From Pythium myriotylum (lineage: Eukaryota; Oomycota; Peronosporomycetes; Pythiales; Pythiaceae), in NCBI GenBank assembly GCA_023091665.1, contig JALJCQ010000018.1:868001-932000 (forward strand): a stretch of DNA of 64,000 nucleotides, given 5' to 3'. Made by a program: the position numbers and the translations under genes. Below the pieces are notes generated by a model, which was given only the letters and a program-made list of their open reading frames with translations, did no database searches and was not told the origin of the DNA. Shown in pieces: positions 41,091 through 51,879 of this stretch. Position 1 is the first letter of the stretch. Every line of letters begins with the position of its first letter.

Positions 41091-41963
41091 TCAACCCCGC
41101 TGTCGAAGGGAGCGAGGCGAGAGGGGACGCCGAGCTCGAACTGGCGAGTGGTATGCTGACACAGTGTCCTTAACGCTTCGTCGCATATCTTCCAGCAGTC
41201 GCACGATCTCGCTTGAGTCTCGATGGAGTCCATGATCCCTAGCAAGCTCGAGACTTCGTGTGATCACTGATGCGGCTTCGTTCACCTCTCGTAGATGCTC
41301 CAACTCCACCGCAAGGTTGTAGTGGGCAACCACGAGAAGAGTCGGGTCGATACTGAATCCCTCATGATGAGCTTGGCAGAGTAAGTTTATGCTAGATCTT
41401 GCGTGTTCTGCAGCTGCTCTATGTCGACCGAGCTGTGACAGTACAGCACTAAGGTTTAGGTGGGTGTGCGCGATGGCACATTCTCTGCGTTCTTCTGCCG
41501 GTGAGCTTTCTCCCTTTAGCTGAAGTTCGAGAATTTCTTCTAATGCCTCAATCGCCGCGAGGGGCTTGCCAATGTGTTTGTTAAAACAAGCGAGATTATT
41601 CAGTGAGAGAATGCGCAGTTGAAGCCGGCCCGTTGCAAATTCATCGCAGATGGAGCGCAGATAGCCACTACGTCGTGTGTGCTGCTCTGCACGCATAACG
41701 AGCTCACCACATTTCTGGAGACTGGAGCTGCCTTCTACCGCTCTAGAGAGCTGCTGAATTGCCGCGGTATTGCACAATAGGACAAATTCCTCGCATCCTT
41801 GCTGAAAAAACACGTTATAGACACCATATGCATCCTTGTGTCGGAATAGAAGCTGCTCAATATCATTTAGCCCATCAAAGACTTGAGCGAAACTCAACTC
41901 TGGGTCTCGAACTCCAGCGAGAGCAGTTGCGAGAGCGAGAAGTGATTCTTTTTCTTCCACCAT
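41091..41963 (-). CDS. TPR-repeat protein
   Basis: Intronless, 290 aa, ATG at 41963. From residue ~90 on the sequence is a run of paired helices with TPR spacing: LRILSLNNLACFNKHIGKPLAAIEALEEIL, AHTHLNLSAVLSQLGRHRAAAEHARSSI and VAHYNLAVELEHLREVNEAASVITRSLEL are three clear repeats (only core residues are relied on: N-L-A/S, G-x-x-x-A-A, A-x-x). A Pro/Arg/Ser tail ends the protein. TPR proteins act as scaffolds; the partner is unknown. It shares direction with the orphan genes on both sides, with 115 bp to the next one upstream. Confidence 0.75.
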   Translation of the reverse strand: MVEEKESLLALATALAGVRDPELSFAQVFDGLNDIEQLLFRHKDAYGVYNVFFQQGCEEFVLLCNTAAIQQLSRAVEGSSSLQKCGELVMRAEQHTRRSGYLRSICDEFATGRLQLRILSLNNLACFNKHIGKPLAAIEALEEILELQLKGESSPAEERRECAIAHTHLNLSAVLSQLGRHRAAAEHARSSINLLCQAHHEGFSIDPTLLVVAHYNLAVELEHLREVNEAASVITRSLELARDHGLHRDSSEIVRLLEDMRRSVKDTVSAYHSPVRARRPLSPRSLRQRG

Positions 41964-42078
41964 CAGAGTCTAAATGAGAATGAATAGCTTTTTGACTTGA
42001 AACCATGCTCAAGCGGATCCAAAAATGGCGCCATCGTTACCAAGCCACGTGGAACGTATCTTTTGTTCAGACTTAAGT

Positions 42079-44965
42079 TCATCTGAGCGTGCTCGCTGGT
42101 GACTGTCCACGAAGATCTGAACTTTCGCCCTGTGGAAAGTGCTCGGGTTTCTCACATCTAAGCGCCTCCAGCTCTTTGAGTGATTTTGAGTGGATCACCT
42201 GTTGATTCTTCTCCACAAACCTATTCATGATGTCGAGTCTTCGCCGACTGAGCTCCAGCAACAGCTCGAGCTTGTTGGTCCGAATTCCTGTGATGAACTG
42301 ACCCAGTTCTCCTTCGACGCCATTCAAGGAGACTCGACTATCTATCGCTGTTCGAATTATGCTAGTAATCGCTGCTTCAACAGCTAGGATCTCACCTAGC
42401 AATCCGAGTTCCCATTGAAGATCCGACTCGGAAGTCAAGGAGTCAGTCAAATCGTGATCGTCATCAATGAAACCTATCTGGGCTTCAAACGCAGCATTTG
42501 ATAGACCCAATTTTGAGTGAGTTAGAAACGACTCAATGGACGCTCCAAGCTGGTGAGTCGTTAGTTCCTGGTGATTTATACAGCATCAGGGTGCCATTTT
42601 CGCGTGTCTGAGACAATGATGGAAGTTCGTCCGTACCCCCAACAATGAACTTGACTTAACACAAATTTCTTTAACCCCTTTCTCGACGAGTTGGTTGCCA
42701 GTGACCTTCAGAAAATCTCTCAATTGTTTGAGGTCTGGAACATAATGCGCGACGTCGAGGATAGAGCGCTGTTCTCACGTCGCGTTAGCAATATCAAAGT
42801 GACGGTGTCACCGATTCTCGCACCTGAATGACACGATGCCAGTGGCACAGTTTTACGCCGCGTAACGGTTCCATCAGAGAATCGTCGACTTCCAGGCATG
42901 AACGCCAAGTGCATATAGGACCGAGTAGATCAATCGCATCAGTCTTCTTCCCGGTAGGTTGTTCAGGATGGGCAACTCTATTTCCAGCCGCAGTGGATGC
43001 ATTGGCGTAGGCCTCTAGATGATACTACATTAAAACGATTAGTTGGGAGCACAAGAGGGTACTTCAAGCAGCTTTTACGTCATCTTACCTCGACAAGAAG
43101 CAACGGATGCTGAGTTGATGTAGGCTTCTCTATAACACAGAATCTTGATGCATCATGTCTTGCTCGCGGTAGAACAGACGACGCATCGGGTTGTGCGAGG
43201 CCATAGATTGTGCCGAGTTTCGGATTCTTGATGAGAATTCCATGAGCAACATAAAGTACGCAGAGTTCGTGTAGGCACTCAGGTTGAAGCGGCTTTATGA
43301 CAGGACGTTCGCCTAATCGACCTCCCAGCACAACATACAATGAAGTGATTGGTGATCCAGAGCGAGTCCACGAAGGGTACCTTGGACGAAGTCAGCTAAG
43401 TCAGCAATGAAACGATCACCGCTGCTGGAGTAGCGAAAACACTCACCGATCTTCTAAAGAGTCGAGATCAGACCCTATCAAGTGGATAAATGCATCTCTC
43501 ATGTAGCTTGTTCGGATCAACTCGACGACGGTTGCAGGAACATACAGTAATCCTTCGTCGCCGAGGAAAATGTTGTCTTGGGTGAGTTCTGGTGCTCCTG
43601 GGTTTGTTGTAATACTAGCCCGTAAGCGGCTAAGATATTGATTCCGCTCTTTCACTAACTTTGCCACTTCCCCTCGCTCACTGGGCGGAACTGGAAGCTC
43701 CACTACATTGAGTGCGGTGTACACGTTCGAGTCTCGCAACTGCAGCCGCTCGTTGTGTGCTCCGTCACCGAGGAAGTTCGCGTTAATCAACCACATAAAA
43801 CCACTTGAACTCAGTAGAGTGTCAATCGGAAAAGCCGATACACGCTTTTCACGTCGGGCTCCAACTTTTTTTAAAGAGGATGTATTGCTCACGGCTCGGG
43901 GCATTTGGCGCGTCGCCGGAGAACGTCGCGGCTTCGGCTCGGCAGCGCGCAGGAGCGCACAAGACCCAACAACACCCCAAGCGGATTTAACCGAATCCGT
44001 AAAGTGTAGTGAGGGTCTGGGTTTCCAGTTACCGTCAGCGTTCTCTAAGTCTGATCGATTCCTCGCAACAGAAACGACGGTGTCCACGACGACCCGCTCA
44101 GTCGCAGATATAACTGGGCCACGAGCTGAGATTTGTCTCGCCAGAGCTAGAAGAAACTGCGGGCGTTCTTTCATGTAGCCGCCTGACCAGACAACCTGAC
44201 TTTTGACATTCCCTCTGGTATCTTCACTAAGTCGGGCAGCAAAGAGATTCCAACACCATTCCCAGAAGAGTGTTTTTCCATACTGACGAGCAAGCAAACA
44301 GTTAGTAGATTGGACACATGCCCTGCCATTAGACAGTGTGCGTACTTCAGCAATCTCATCCTCTTCTTCGTAATGAGATTGAGGTGCTGGGATTGTAGCG
44401 ACACGACCCACCGCCTTGTCCATCTCTGTGATGCACTCGACGCAAAGCGCCTTGGCCAGTAGAGTTTTTGGTACGGTGCAAATGTTGGGCTAGCTCATTC
44501 TACATTCCTCACCTGCAGGCGTCGCATCGAATTTGACTGAACCGCTTCTGCATGAGCTTGGAATGCTGCGTTGAGTTGTCGCACCGCATCAACTCGTTCG
44601 TGGTGGATTGCTTCCATGGCGTCCTGCACTCGACGGAATCGGCTCTTGAGCAGATGACGTTGGAGTCCAAGTCGAGAGCGAGACTGACGAGCAGCTTCGG
44701 CGCGAGAAGGTGCGCGCGGATGGGACACGAGACTGCGAATGGAGACGCAGTCTGGTCGCTGCTTGGCGATGCTCGCGAGCATCACTGCGGAAGGACTTGC
44801 TATGTCTCGCACGCTCGACGCGCCGCCGCCAACAGATCGCGACTCGAGGGTCCACTGCTGATTCAGCCGCGTGCTCTCGGTCAAGATGCCATCCGCGGCA
44901 TTGACCTGGCGTGTGAGACGCTCTCGGAGGACGGCGAGAACGGACGCGAGTGCGTCCGTCTCCAT
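42079..44965 (-). CDS. Large uncharacterised protein, six exons
   Basis: Reconstructed exons: 44965-44513, 44450-43447, 43380-43089, 43024-42824, 42768-42637, 42567-42079; introns 62, 66, 64, 55 and 69 bp; 856 aa. All junctions keep frame and use GT..AG; the fifth donor (GTACGG at 42636) is the least certain, an alternative being GTTAAG at 42660. I recognise no family. The N-terminal ~150 residues are Arg/Gln-rich and helical, likely coiled coil. The middle is a folded-looking domain (residues ~230-620) with stretches such as NVYTALNVVELPVPPSERGE and LLYVPATVVELIRTSYMRDA. The C-terminal exon is helical. An ATG at 45043 would add 26 residues. Confidence 0.55.
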
Positions 44966-45095
44966 CGGGCGATCTTTTGGTTGAAGCTCATGCGAACCTA
45001 ATTGGAGGTGCGAAGGTGCGCGCGAATGTACTGGTGTAGCCATTCTGGTCCTGCAGGAATAGAGAGACGACGGCTGGCACCGCGACATCAGCTTC
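44966..45095. promoter_or_regulatory. Very short divergent promoter (orphan gene / C11orf65-like)
   Basis: Only 130 bp separate the two chosen start codons, or 52 bp if the minus-strand gene starts at 45043. Both promoters must overlap in this interval or extend into the coding exons. Confidence 0.45.
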
Positions 45096-46605
45096 ATGGA
45101 CCGCGCGCGCCGTCTGCGCGACATCGGTCGCAACCGAGGACGATACCAAAGGTGAGTCGATCGCCTCCATATCTGCCGAAGAAGGCGACTGAGGAGCTGC
45201 CATCCAGCAAGTTCCAGCGCCGCCATGACCCCAAGACTCGACGAGCGAGGCCGATTCGCCGCCACTGCGTCTGGGAGTCGCTCTTCATGCGCAAGTCGTC
45301 GAAGGAGAAAAGGGTACCAATTGCGCGTACGTGCTGTAGTCTGGAGGGGTCCTTTGCTGATCGTCAGTGTTGTAGGAGATTATTCAGAGGCCGTGGGAGC
45401 TCCCCATGGCTGCACAGCACCTTTCTGCTTTGCTGATCCAGAAGCGTGTGCGCGGTATGCTGTGCCGACAGCATTTGCGCCAAGGCGCTCACAAGCGCGT
45501 CGATACTGCTCCGCGGGCCTCGTCGCGAGCCCGCATCCTGTTGCCCATGCAACGCTTCGTCGCAACACGCAATGGTAGCTTCACCGACGACGCAGGGTTC
45601 CGCCACTTTGTTGCAACAATTATCCAGGCATGGTATCGAAAGGAGGTTTTCCGCTGGCGCTACTCCATGCAACGCTTCCCTGTGTACCACATCGCCGCCA
45701 TGCAGATACAGTATACGTGGAAGGCATTCTGCCAGCAAAAACTCGCAAAATATTTTGGCCTCCCGCCTCGCGTTCGAGCGGCACTAATCATCCAAACGGC
45801 TTGGAAGAGCTACACACACCGACGCATCTTCCGCTACTATCACGATCTCATCACCTTCCGCAACGCGGGTGACCCCTCGCAGATGCTCCGAGCCATCAAT
45901 CCGGCCGAGGCCTCGCTGCTAGACGCCTCCATGGGAGCCCATGTTCGTTTCCGCCTCGGAGGAGTGTCCTTCCCTCCAACTATCTATTACAAAATATTCA
46001 CCAAGAGAGCTGTGTGCGATCTCAACGCGTTCAGCCCGAAGGACTACACGATCGCGCGTCAAGTGGCGCCGACTTGTCACTCGAACCAGCCGAAATCGTG
46101 CCGAAAGCAGAAGGCGTCTCGCTTCTTCATTCGAGTTGGCAATTCATACTATCGCGCAAGACAGGCTGCCGAGGAGACAAAAAACTGGTACAAGCGGATG
46201 GAGAACAATGGTTGGCGCCCTGTGACAGCCAAAGTTCTAGCCGAGGCAAATGCTGATCCAATCGCGGCAGCAACCTCGAAGAAAGTCGTGGAGAATCATC
46301 ACCACTCAAAGATCGTGCGGCGACAGGATATCGAGAGGCAGCGACGCCTGAAGAAGCGCCAATGGATGCATAAGCTCTACACACAAGGCCTGCTGAAAGA
46401 AACTCCTGGGGCAGCAGCAATGGTGGCTGCGCACCCTGAACTCAGCGGCGAGCTGCTGTTCGACGTTGACTTCGAGAACGAACACTGGGAGGAGGAGGCA
46501 GAGGAACTATTTCAGTGGGCATCTGCACTTGACTACGACGACTACCAAGAGGATTGGCAAGAACTTGGCAAGACTGCTTCAACGGATGCGCACGCAAGCC
46601 TTTAG
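45096..46605 (+). CDS. IQ-motif protein, C11orf65/MFI homologue
   Basis: Three exons: 45096-45151, 45208-45313, 45376-46605 (introns 56 and 62 bp, inferred); 463 aa. The diagnostic block RFRLGGVSFPPTIYYKIFTK..VCDLNAFSPKDY matches animal C11orf65 (MFI, reported as a mitochondrial fission inhibitor). Ahead of it are IQ-type calmodulin-binding helices: HLSALLIQKRVRGMLCR, FVATIIQAWYRKEVFR, AAMQIQYTWKAF and AALIIQTAWKSYTHRR. The C-terminus is acidic. The first exon start (MDRARRLRD) is the first ATG after the divergent neighbour, moderately certain. Its presence in an oomycete implies an ancient eukaryotic family; a ciliary or mitochondrial role is possible but not shown. Confidence 0.8.
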
Positions 46606-46764
46606 ACACACAAAGTGGATCGATACCAATTGACCATTCATTAATTTATATACTTACAAGCTAGGTCGCGGTGTAACTACTGTACAGCTACGCAATTCTA
46701 CGCTCGAACATAGATGAACACACGAACAAGTCTGCGGCCATATCCCCACTAGGCACATGAGACC

Positions 46765-47910
46765 TTAGAAGCGATCGGGGTCCGTGGACTCACAAAGCAG
46801 GCGGAGGGTCTTCTTGCTCATTTCGTATGTGCTAAACATCACCGCGGCGTACGGGACGATACGAGCGAGGTTTGGCACGGTACCACGATAGAGAGCAAGA
46901 GGGCCTTCGTCGCGGATAACCTTGCGGAAGCAGTCGACCATGCCACGGTAGTACGTTGAGTCAGCACTGGTGCCTGCTGCAAAAGCCGTCGGCTGGAGCT
47001 TCGCAGCACTCGTCACCGATTGGATTTGGAGGCGTTTCTTCACCGTGTCGAAAGGATAGGCGACCGTCTGTGCCACCGCACCAGCAACACTGCCGCACAC
47101 AAAGTAGTCAACGCCATCCAGCTCGGTCTTGCCCGCCGGCCAACGAAAGGCTGGCCATTGTTGGGCCTGTGACGTGTGCTTGAGGTACTCGTAACAACCA
47201 AACTGAACGCCTTCAAACGGGATGGCGCCGACAATGCCAGACCATCCTCCGCGGTAGAGTCCACGAATACCCTCTAGCCGAACAATCTGACGGAGACCGT
47301 GGGAAATGCCCTTGATTTGCAAGTGGGCAGGAGTAAGAGCCGTCTGAGTGATCATCCGAGTGCGCACGACTTCCATTGGGTAGGTGCCGAGGGTCGCCAC
47401 GAGTCCTGCAGCAGCTCCGCACATCGCGCGCTGAGCATTGCTGGGCTCGGCATCCAAGAAGCGGGCCTGGAGAGTGTCGAAGAGGAAAAACTTGGCACCC
47501 GCGTACGGCCCGAGGCGGCAGCAACCAGCGGCGTTTCCCTTCCAGAAGCCCCGGATCCCTTCGAGAGAGTAGAGGTCGCGAATCGTGGACATGATCACGG
47601 GCGAGCGCTGGGAAGGGAAAGCACCGGCGAAGAGCGAGCGGCTCTGTTGGACCGCGGCCGCTGCTGATCGGGAAACCGAGCCGTTTACTTGGATGATGAT
47701 CTTGAGCACATCTAGAGGAGACGTGCAGGAACGAGTGACACAGCCAGCGATGACGCCCGCGACGACCGACTGCACGCCATTGCTGCCGCGAGAGGCAGAG
47801 GCCGAGGCAGTCGGTGCAGCGACGAAGCGCGGCGAGTGACGAGACGCAAACACGGACGAGTTCTCACGACGAGCACGCGGTGAGAGAAGAGCAGACTGGC
47901 CGGAGTGCAT
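46765..47910 (-). CDS. Mitochondrial carrier family (SLC25) transporter
   Basis: Intronless, 381 aa, ATG at 47910. Three ~100-aa repeats with the carrier signatures PLDVLK (repeat 1), PMEVVRTR (repeat 2) and PFDTVKKR (repeat 3), each followed by the GxxGFWKGN / GIRGLYRGG / GPLALYRGT helix, giving six membrane helices in the inner mitochondrial membrane. A ~45-residue Ser/Ala/Arg extension precedes the first helix. Loop and repeat features are nearest to the thiamine-pyrophosphate/CoA/adenine-nucleotide carrier side of the family (TPC1, SLC25A42), but the substrate cannot be fixed from sequence alone. Confidence 0.9.
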   Translation of the reverse strand: MHSGQSALLSPRARRENSSVFASRHSPRFVAAPTASASASRGSNGVQSVVAGVIAGCVTRSCTSPLDVLKIIIQVNGSVSRSAAAAVQQSRSLFAGAFPSQRSPVIMSTIRDLYSLEGIRGFWKGNAAGCCRLGPYAGAKFFLFDTLQARFLDAEPSNAQRAMCGAAAGLVATLGTYPMEVVRTRMITQTALTPAHLQIKGISHGLRQIVRLEGIRGLYRGGWSGIVGAIPFEGVQFGCYEYLKHTSQAQQWPAFRWPAGKTELDGVDYFVCGSVAGAVAQTVAYPFDTVKKRLQIQSVTSAAKLQPTAFAAGTSADSTYYRGMVDCFRKVIRDEGPLALYRGTVPNLARIVPYAAVMFSTYEMSKKTLRLLCESTDPDRF

Positions 47911-48893
47911 CGATGGGCCGGGAGGCAGAAGCTGGGATAGCGAGCGCTCTGAAGTTCTGACTGGGCTGTGTGTGCTTCAGTCGGCAAATTCGACACTGCG
48001 GACGGTGAGTCTTCAGAACCGAGCCCTCGCGGTGAAGAGGCATTTAAAACGGAGTGATGGGGGCCGAGCTCATGAGGAGGCAAAGAAAAAGTCGGCCGAA
48101 GGGGAGCGGAGACGTGGACAAAACGGTGACCCGTTCGAGATCATCCCGCCCACGTTTTATTTCACCTTGAAGTAAGGCTGTTTTGTGTTGAACACAGATT
48201 TCAGCCGTCCCGGCGATCTGAAACTTCAGCTTAACCTCGGGCCAATCGGGAAGCTCGATTATCAGGGGGCGGTTTTGTCGTGTCCATGATCCCATGAGAA
48301 AAGACAAAACGGACCAGGACGGCCGCCCCGGGCGTGCTGCTTGACGCTGAGCGAGACTGCTGGCTTGATGGGGTCGTCGCCGTCTCGTTGCTCCGGCCGA
48401 AACCACGGGACGGTACGTACTGCGAGTCTCTTCTTGCGCTTGGGGGGACGCGCCAGACTTGGTTTTCTTGGTTAAAATGAGTGGTAATTCTATTAATATT
48501 CGCAGTGCCGCAAAGACTCGCAGCGCGTTCCCAGTTGAAGTCCTGGGGCTCGTACTGGTCCGTTAGGCCATGAGCTGGTCGAGCGCGCGAGCCATTGGAC
48601 GAGTCGCGCCGCCGTCGAGTTGGGCGGATCACCGACGCGCTAAGGCATCTTCAACCTCAGGCGCTGGCGCAAGTCCCAAGTTCAGCTGCCCCACTGAGAG
48701 CAGCCATCACCGCCCTACCGATGCGTACCGGTATCCCACGGGTAGTACTGAGACGATACCGGTGTCGTCCTTGACATGGGTTCCTGTCCCGTTTCGAACG
48801 TCCCCGAAGCTTGTCGAAAACAACAATGTTGACGAGCCGGACCAGTGCAACTTCCCGCCACTCGCCAACTCGCCCCCCTCGTCAGCCGCTGCC
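47911..48893. promoter_or_regulatory. Divergent intergenic region (carrier / DUF1295 protein)
   Basis: 983 bp with no convincing gene. It holds a 9-bp inverted repeat, ACCGGTATC (48727-48735) and GATACCGGT (48755-48763). The DUF1295 frame stays open from an ATG at 48570, so the right third could be coding, but its composition (Ser/Pro-rich, no hydrophobic core) looks like a 5' leader. Confidence 0.4.
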
Positions 48894-49742
48894 ATGGGCT
48901 TCCTTCGCAACATCGCCGGCGTGCTCATCGCCGTGCCGCTCGCCTACGCCGTCTCCACGGCGACCGATCTCCAAGAGTCGGCGGCGGTCGCGATCCTTGT
49001 CCAATGGGTCGTGGCTGTGCTCTACGCCGTGCCCAAGCAAGATGAGACCTTCTTCGACCTCACGGGCGCGCTCACCCACGCGACAGTGTCGCTGCTCGCG
49101 TTCGCGCGCACAGAGAGCAAGACGTGGCGCAAGGCCCTGCTCACGGCCATGGTCTGGTTCTGGTGCGTGCGCCTCGGCTCGTTCCTCTACTTGCGCATCC
49201 GCAAAGCCGGAGAAGATGTGCGCTTTGTCGACATCCGCGGGAACCCGCTGCGGTTCTTCTCGGTGTGGACGATTCAAGGCCTGTGGGTGTTCTTGACACT
49301 GATCCCGGTACTGCTTAGCCAGCGCCACTCTGTCAGTGGCGATGAGGTCCATCCGCTCGACATCGTCGGTGCGACTCTCTGGGTGCTTGGATACGTCATT
49401 GAGGTGCTCGCCGACTATCAGAAGACCAAGTTTCGCGCGGATCCGCGCAACAAGGACAAGTTCATCCAGCAGGGCTTGTGGTATTACAGCCGCCACCCCA
49501 ACTATTTTGGAGAGATTTTGATGTGGATCGGCATCTTCTTCATCACCGTCCACGGCCTCCCGACCACGTTTTTGCAAGGAATGGCTGCGTTTGGCCCGGC
49601 GTTTGTGACGCTGCTGTTGCTCAAGGTTTCGGGCGTTCCGCTGCTCGAGAAGCACGCGGACAAGACGTGGGGCAAGCTCGAGAGTTACCAGACGTACAAG
49701 CGCCAGACGAGCGTGCTCATTCTATGGCCCAAGAAGGCGTAA
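48894..49742 (+). CDS. DUF1295 / steroid 5-alpha-reductase-like membrane protein
   Basis: Chosen start 48894 gives 282 aa, the usual family length; an in-frame ATG at 48570 would add 108 residues of low-complexity leader. About six hydrophobic segments, beginning with MGFLRNIAGVLIAVPLAYAV. Diagnostic motif near the C-terminus: GLWYYSRHPNYFGEILMW, shared by DUF1295 proteins, delta-14/steroid reductases and isoprenylcysteine methyltransferases, where it lines the cofactor site. Likely an ER-membrane, NAD(P)H-dependent reductase of a lipid or sterol-like substrate; the reaction is unknown. Confidence 0.85.
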   Translation: MGFLRNIAGVLIAVPLAYAVSTATDLQESAAVAILVQWVVAVLYAVPKQDETFFDLTGALTHATVSLLAFARTESKTWRKALLTAMVWFWCVRLGSFLYLRIRKAGEDVRFVDIRGNPLRFFSVWTIQGLWVFLTLIPVLLSQRHSVSGDEVHPLDIVGATLWVLGYVIEVLADYQKTKFRADPRNKDKFIQQGLWYYSRHPNYFGEILMWIGIFFITVHGLPTTFLQGMAAFGPAFVTLLLLKVSGVPLLEKHADKTWGKLESYQTYKRQTSVLILWPKKA

Positions 49743-49899
49743 GCTCACCCGAAAGCTAATTAGTTTTGCAATACATGGTCTCAGTTGCAGTTTGTGGGAC
49801 GGGTTGATTCAAAACGGGTCACGTCTAGAACCCGTGGAGCTGACCCGTATCCAGGATAACTTCGTCGTTGAAGGCAGAAGAGAAATAACTCAGGTCAAG

Positions 49900-50373
49900 A
49901 TGCGCCTCGCCCTCCGCTTCCTCGCCGCTGCGCTCGCGCTCGCCGTCCCGACGGCGCAGGCCGGGGGCGTGCCAGGCGGCTACAGCGACACGAAGCTCAC
50001 GGACGAGCTGTCCTCGCTCCTGTACAAGGCCCTCGCGAATGAGACCGTGTACGCGTCCGGCGTGACGTCGCGCGTCTGTGCGTGCAAGATCTCGTCCGTG
50101 CAGCAGCAAGTGGTCGCGGGCATGAACTACCGCTTCACGACGAACGCCTGCGACGTGCAGAAGACGCTGCTGCTCCACTCGAACAAGACGCCCAAGCCCG
50201 CCGAGGTCACCAAGCAGTTGGGCAAGTGCAAGAAGAGCTTCCAGCGCAACTGCGTCGAGGTCACCGCCACCGTCACGGTCTACCGTTCGTTCGACGACTC
50301 GCTCAAGGTCTCGAGCATTGAGACCACGGAGGCACCACTCAAGCAGGCGTCCGTGCACGCCCACCCCAACTGA
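49900..50373 (+). CDS. Secreted cystatin-like cysteine protease inhibitor (EPIC-like)
   Basis: 157 aa, ATG at 49900. A clear signal peptide (MRLALRFLAAALALAVPTAQA, likely cut after Ala21) is followed by GGVPGGYSD, fitting the conserved N-terminal Gly of cystatins, and by QQVVAGMNY, the QxVxG first inhibitory loop. Five Cys follow (CAC, NAC, GKC, RNC), a number that leaves one unpaired if two disulphides form. Cystatins insert these loops into the cleft of papain-like proteases; oomycete EPIC proteins act in the plant apoplast on host proteases, but similar proteins may also act on endogenous enzymes. The C-terminal ~30 residues lack a clear PW second loop. Confidence 0.82.
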   Translation: MRLALRFLAAALALAVPTAQAGGVPGGYSDTKLTDELSSLLYKALANETVYASGVTSRVCACKISSVQQQVVAGMNYRFTTNACDVQKTLLLHSNKTPKPAEVTKQLGKCKKSFQRNCVEVTATVTVYRSFDDSLKVSSIETTEAPLKQASVHAHPN

Positions 50374-50456
50374 GATCAGGGCCCTACCCGGATGTCTGTT
50401 AAGAACCATTTAATAACGCTGCTGCTGTGTTCCCTGTGTTGTTCTGATCGTTGGCC

Positions 50457-51841
50457 ATGGGCAAGAAGCGCGAAGACAAAGGGCCATCGGCGCGCGGGCC
50501 TCGCAAGCCCCGCGCGGGCCGCGACAGCAATCGCGACGGCGCGCGTGCGCAGGAGCGCGGAGAAGAGGAGTCGGAGATCAGCTTCAAGCGCCGCTCCTTC
50601 CCCATCACGCTCCGCATGTGGGACTTCCAGCAGTGCGACTCCAAGCGCTGCACGGGGCGCAAGCTCTGCCGGCTCGGTGCGGGACGCTGGTGTGGGCCCA
50701 GCGAGGCGACCACTCACTGAAGGTGTCTTGGAACAGGCTATGTCAAGTCCATGAAGCCTGGAGTGCCGTTCCGCGGGATCGTGCTCTCCCCGGCAGGAGA
50801 GCAGGCCGTGAGCCCCTCGGATCGAGTACGTGGAGAAAACCCCTCATCATCGCGCGCAAGGTTGACTCACGACGCAATGCCTCTCTAGGAGATCGTAGAG
50901 ACTTTAGGCATCTCGGTGATCGACTGCTCGTGGGCGAAGATCCAGGAACTCCCATACAAGCAGTTGCGCTCGGGGTATCACCGCTTGTTGCCGTTTATGG
51001 TGGCTGCAAACACGGTAAATTACGGCAAACCATTCAAGTTATCGTGCGCAGAAGCGATTGCTGCAACATTATACATCGTCGGGATGAAAGAGGAAGCTGT
51101 CCAAATCATGGAGGAGTTCTCGTGGGGCATGGAGTTCTTGAAGTTGAATGCCGACTGTCTCGAAGCATACGCGGCGTGCACGACAAGTGCAGAAGTTGTT
51201 GAAGCGCAGGTGAGGCACCCGACTGGGCACCTTTTTGATCTGTTAGCTGATGGACACTGATGGCTTCCGTCCTCGTAATTCAGAATGCATACCTTGCAGC
51301 CTGTGCTGAAGAAGTGGAAGCGAGAGCGAAGCGATTTGATCTACCAAGCTTGGACAGCGAAGAGGAAGAGGGGGATGACGAAGGTAAAGAAGAAGAGAGA
51401 CAGCATGATGAGGCTGTTGGAGATGAGGAAGAACAGAAGGCCCTATGTGGAGGGACCACTGAAGCTGATCATCGAAGACATTTGTCGAAAGAGGAGCAGC
51501 TTTTCAAGCAAAAGACTTATCCAGTTGAGCCGTCAGAATCAGACGAGGAACTTGAGACGCTAACGAAAAACTTGCATCTGGCCTCTCACGCGGCTGAAAA
51601 GACACGTGAACTACGTCAACAACGCCGCCAAGTTGCCGATATGGAGCGCTCCATGGATTCCTATTCCCTCGATTCGATGGAAGATGTGAAGAAACAAGAA
51701 GTGGCAACTGTCTGTCTCGAAAGAACTGCTGTTGCAGTATCCGGTGACGCCGTTCTCCAAATTCCTCAGTCAGTCTTCCACCAATGGAACGCTCAATCCA
51801 GCGAGACATTGCAAGAGACAGTAAGTGATTCGTCCCCATAG
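50457..51841 (+). CDS. TSR3: 18S rRNA aminocarboxypropyltransferase TSR3
   Basis: Four exons: 50457-50676, 50737-50825, 50889-51209, 51284-51841; introns 60, 63 and 74 bp inferred; 395 aa. Tsr3 transfers the aminocarboxypropyl group of SAM to a hypermodified U of 18S rRNA (m1acp3Psi) late in 40S maturation. Signatures: [34 protein letters not shown], then [32 protein letters not shown], and [11 protein letters not shown]. The usual NPVNYG has Thr for Pro. The basic N-terminal ~45 residues fit a nucleolar/cytosolic RNA-binding tail. Exon 4 adds an acidic, coiled extension of ~150 residues beyond the normal end. Confidence 0.9.
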
Positions 51842-51879
51842 CTGGGAGTTGTACTTCGATTCTTGTTTGAGCTGGTTCC

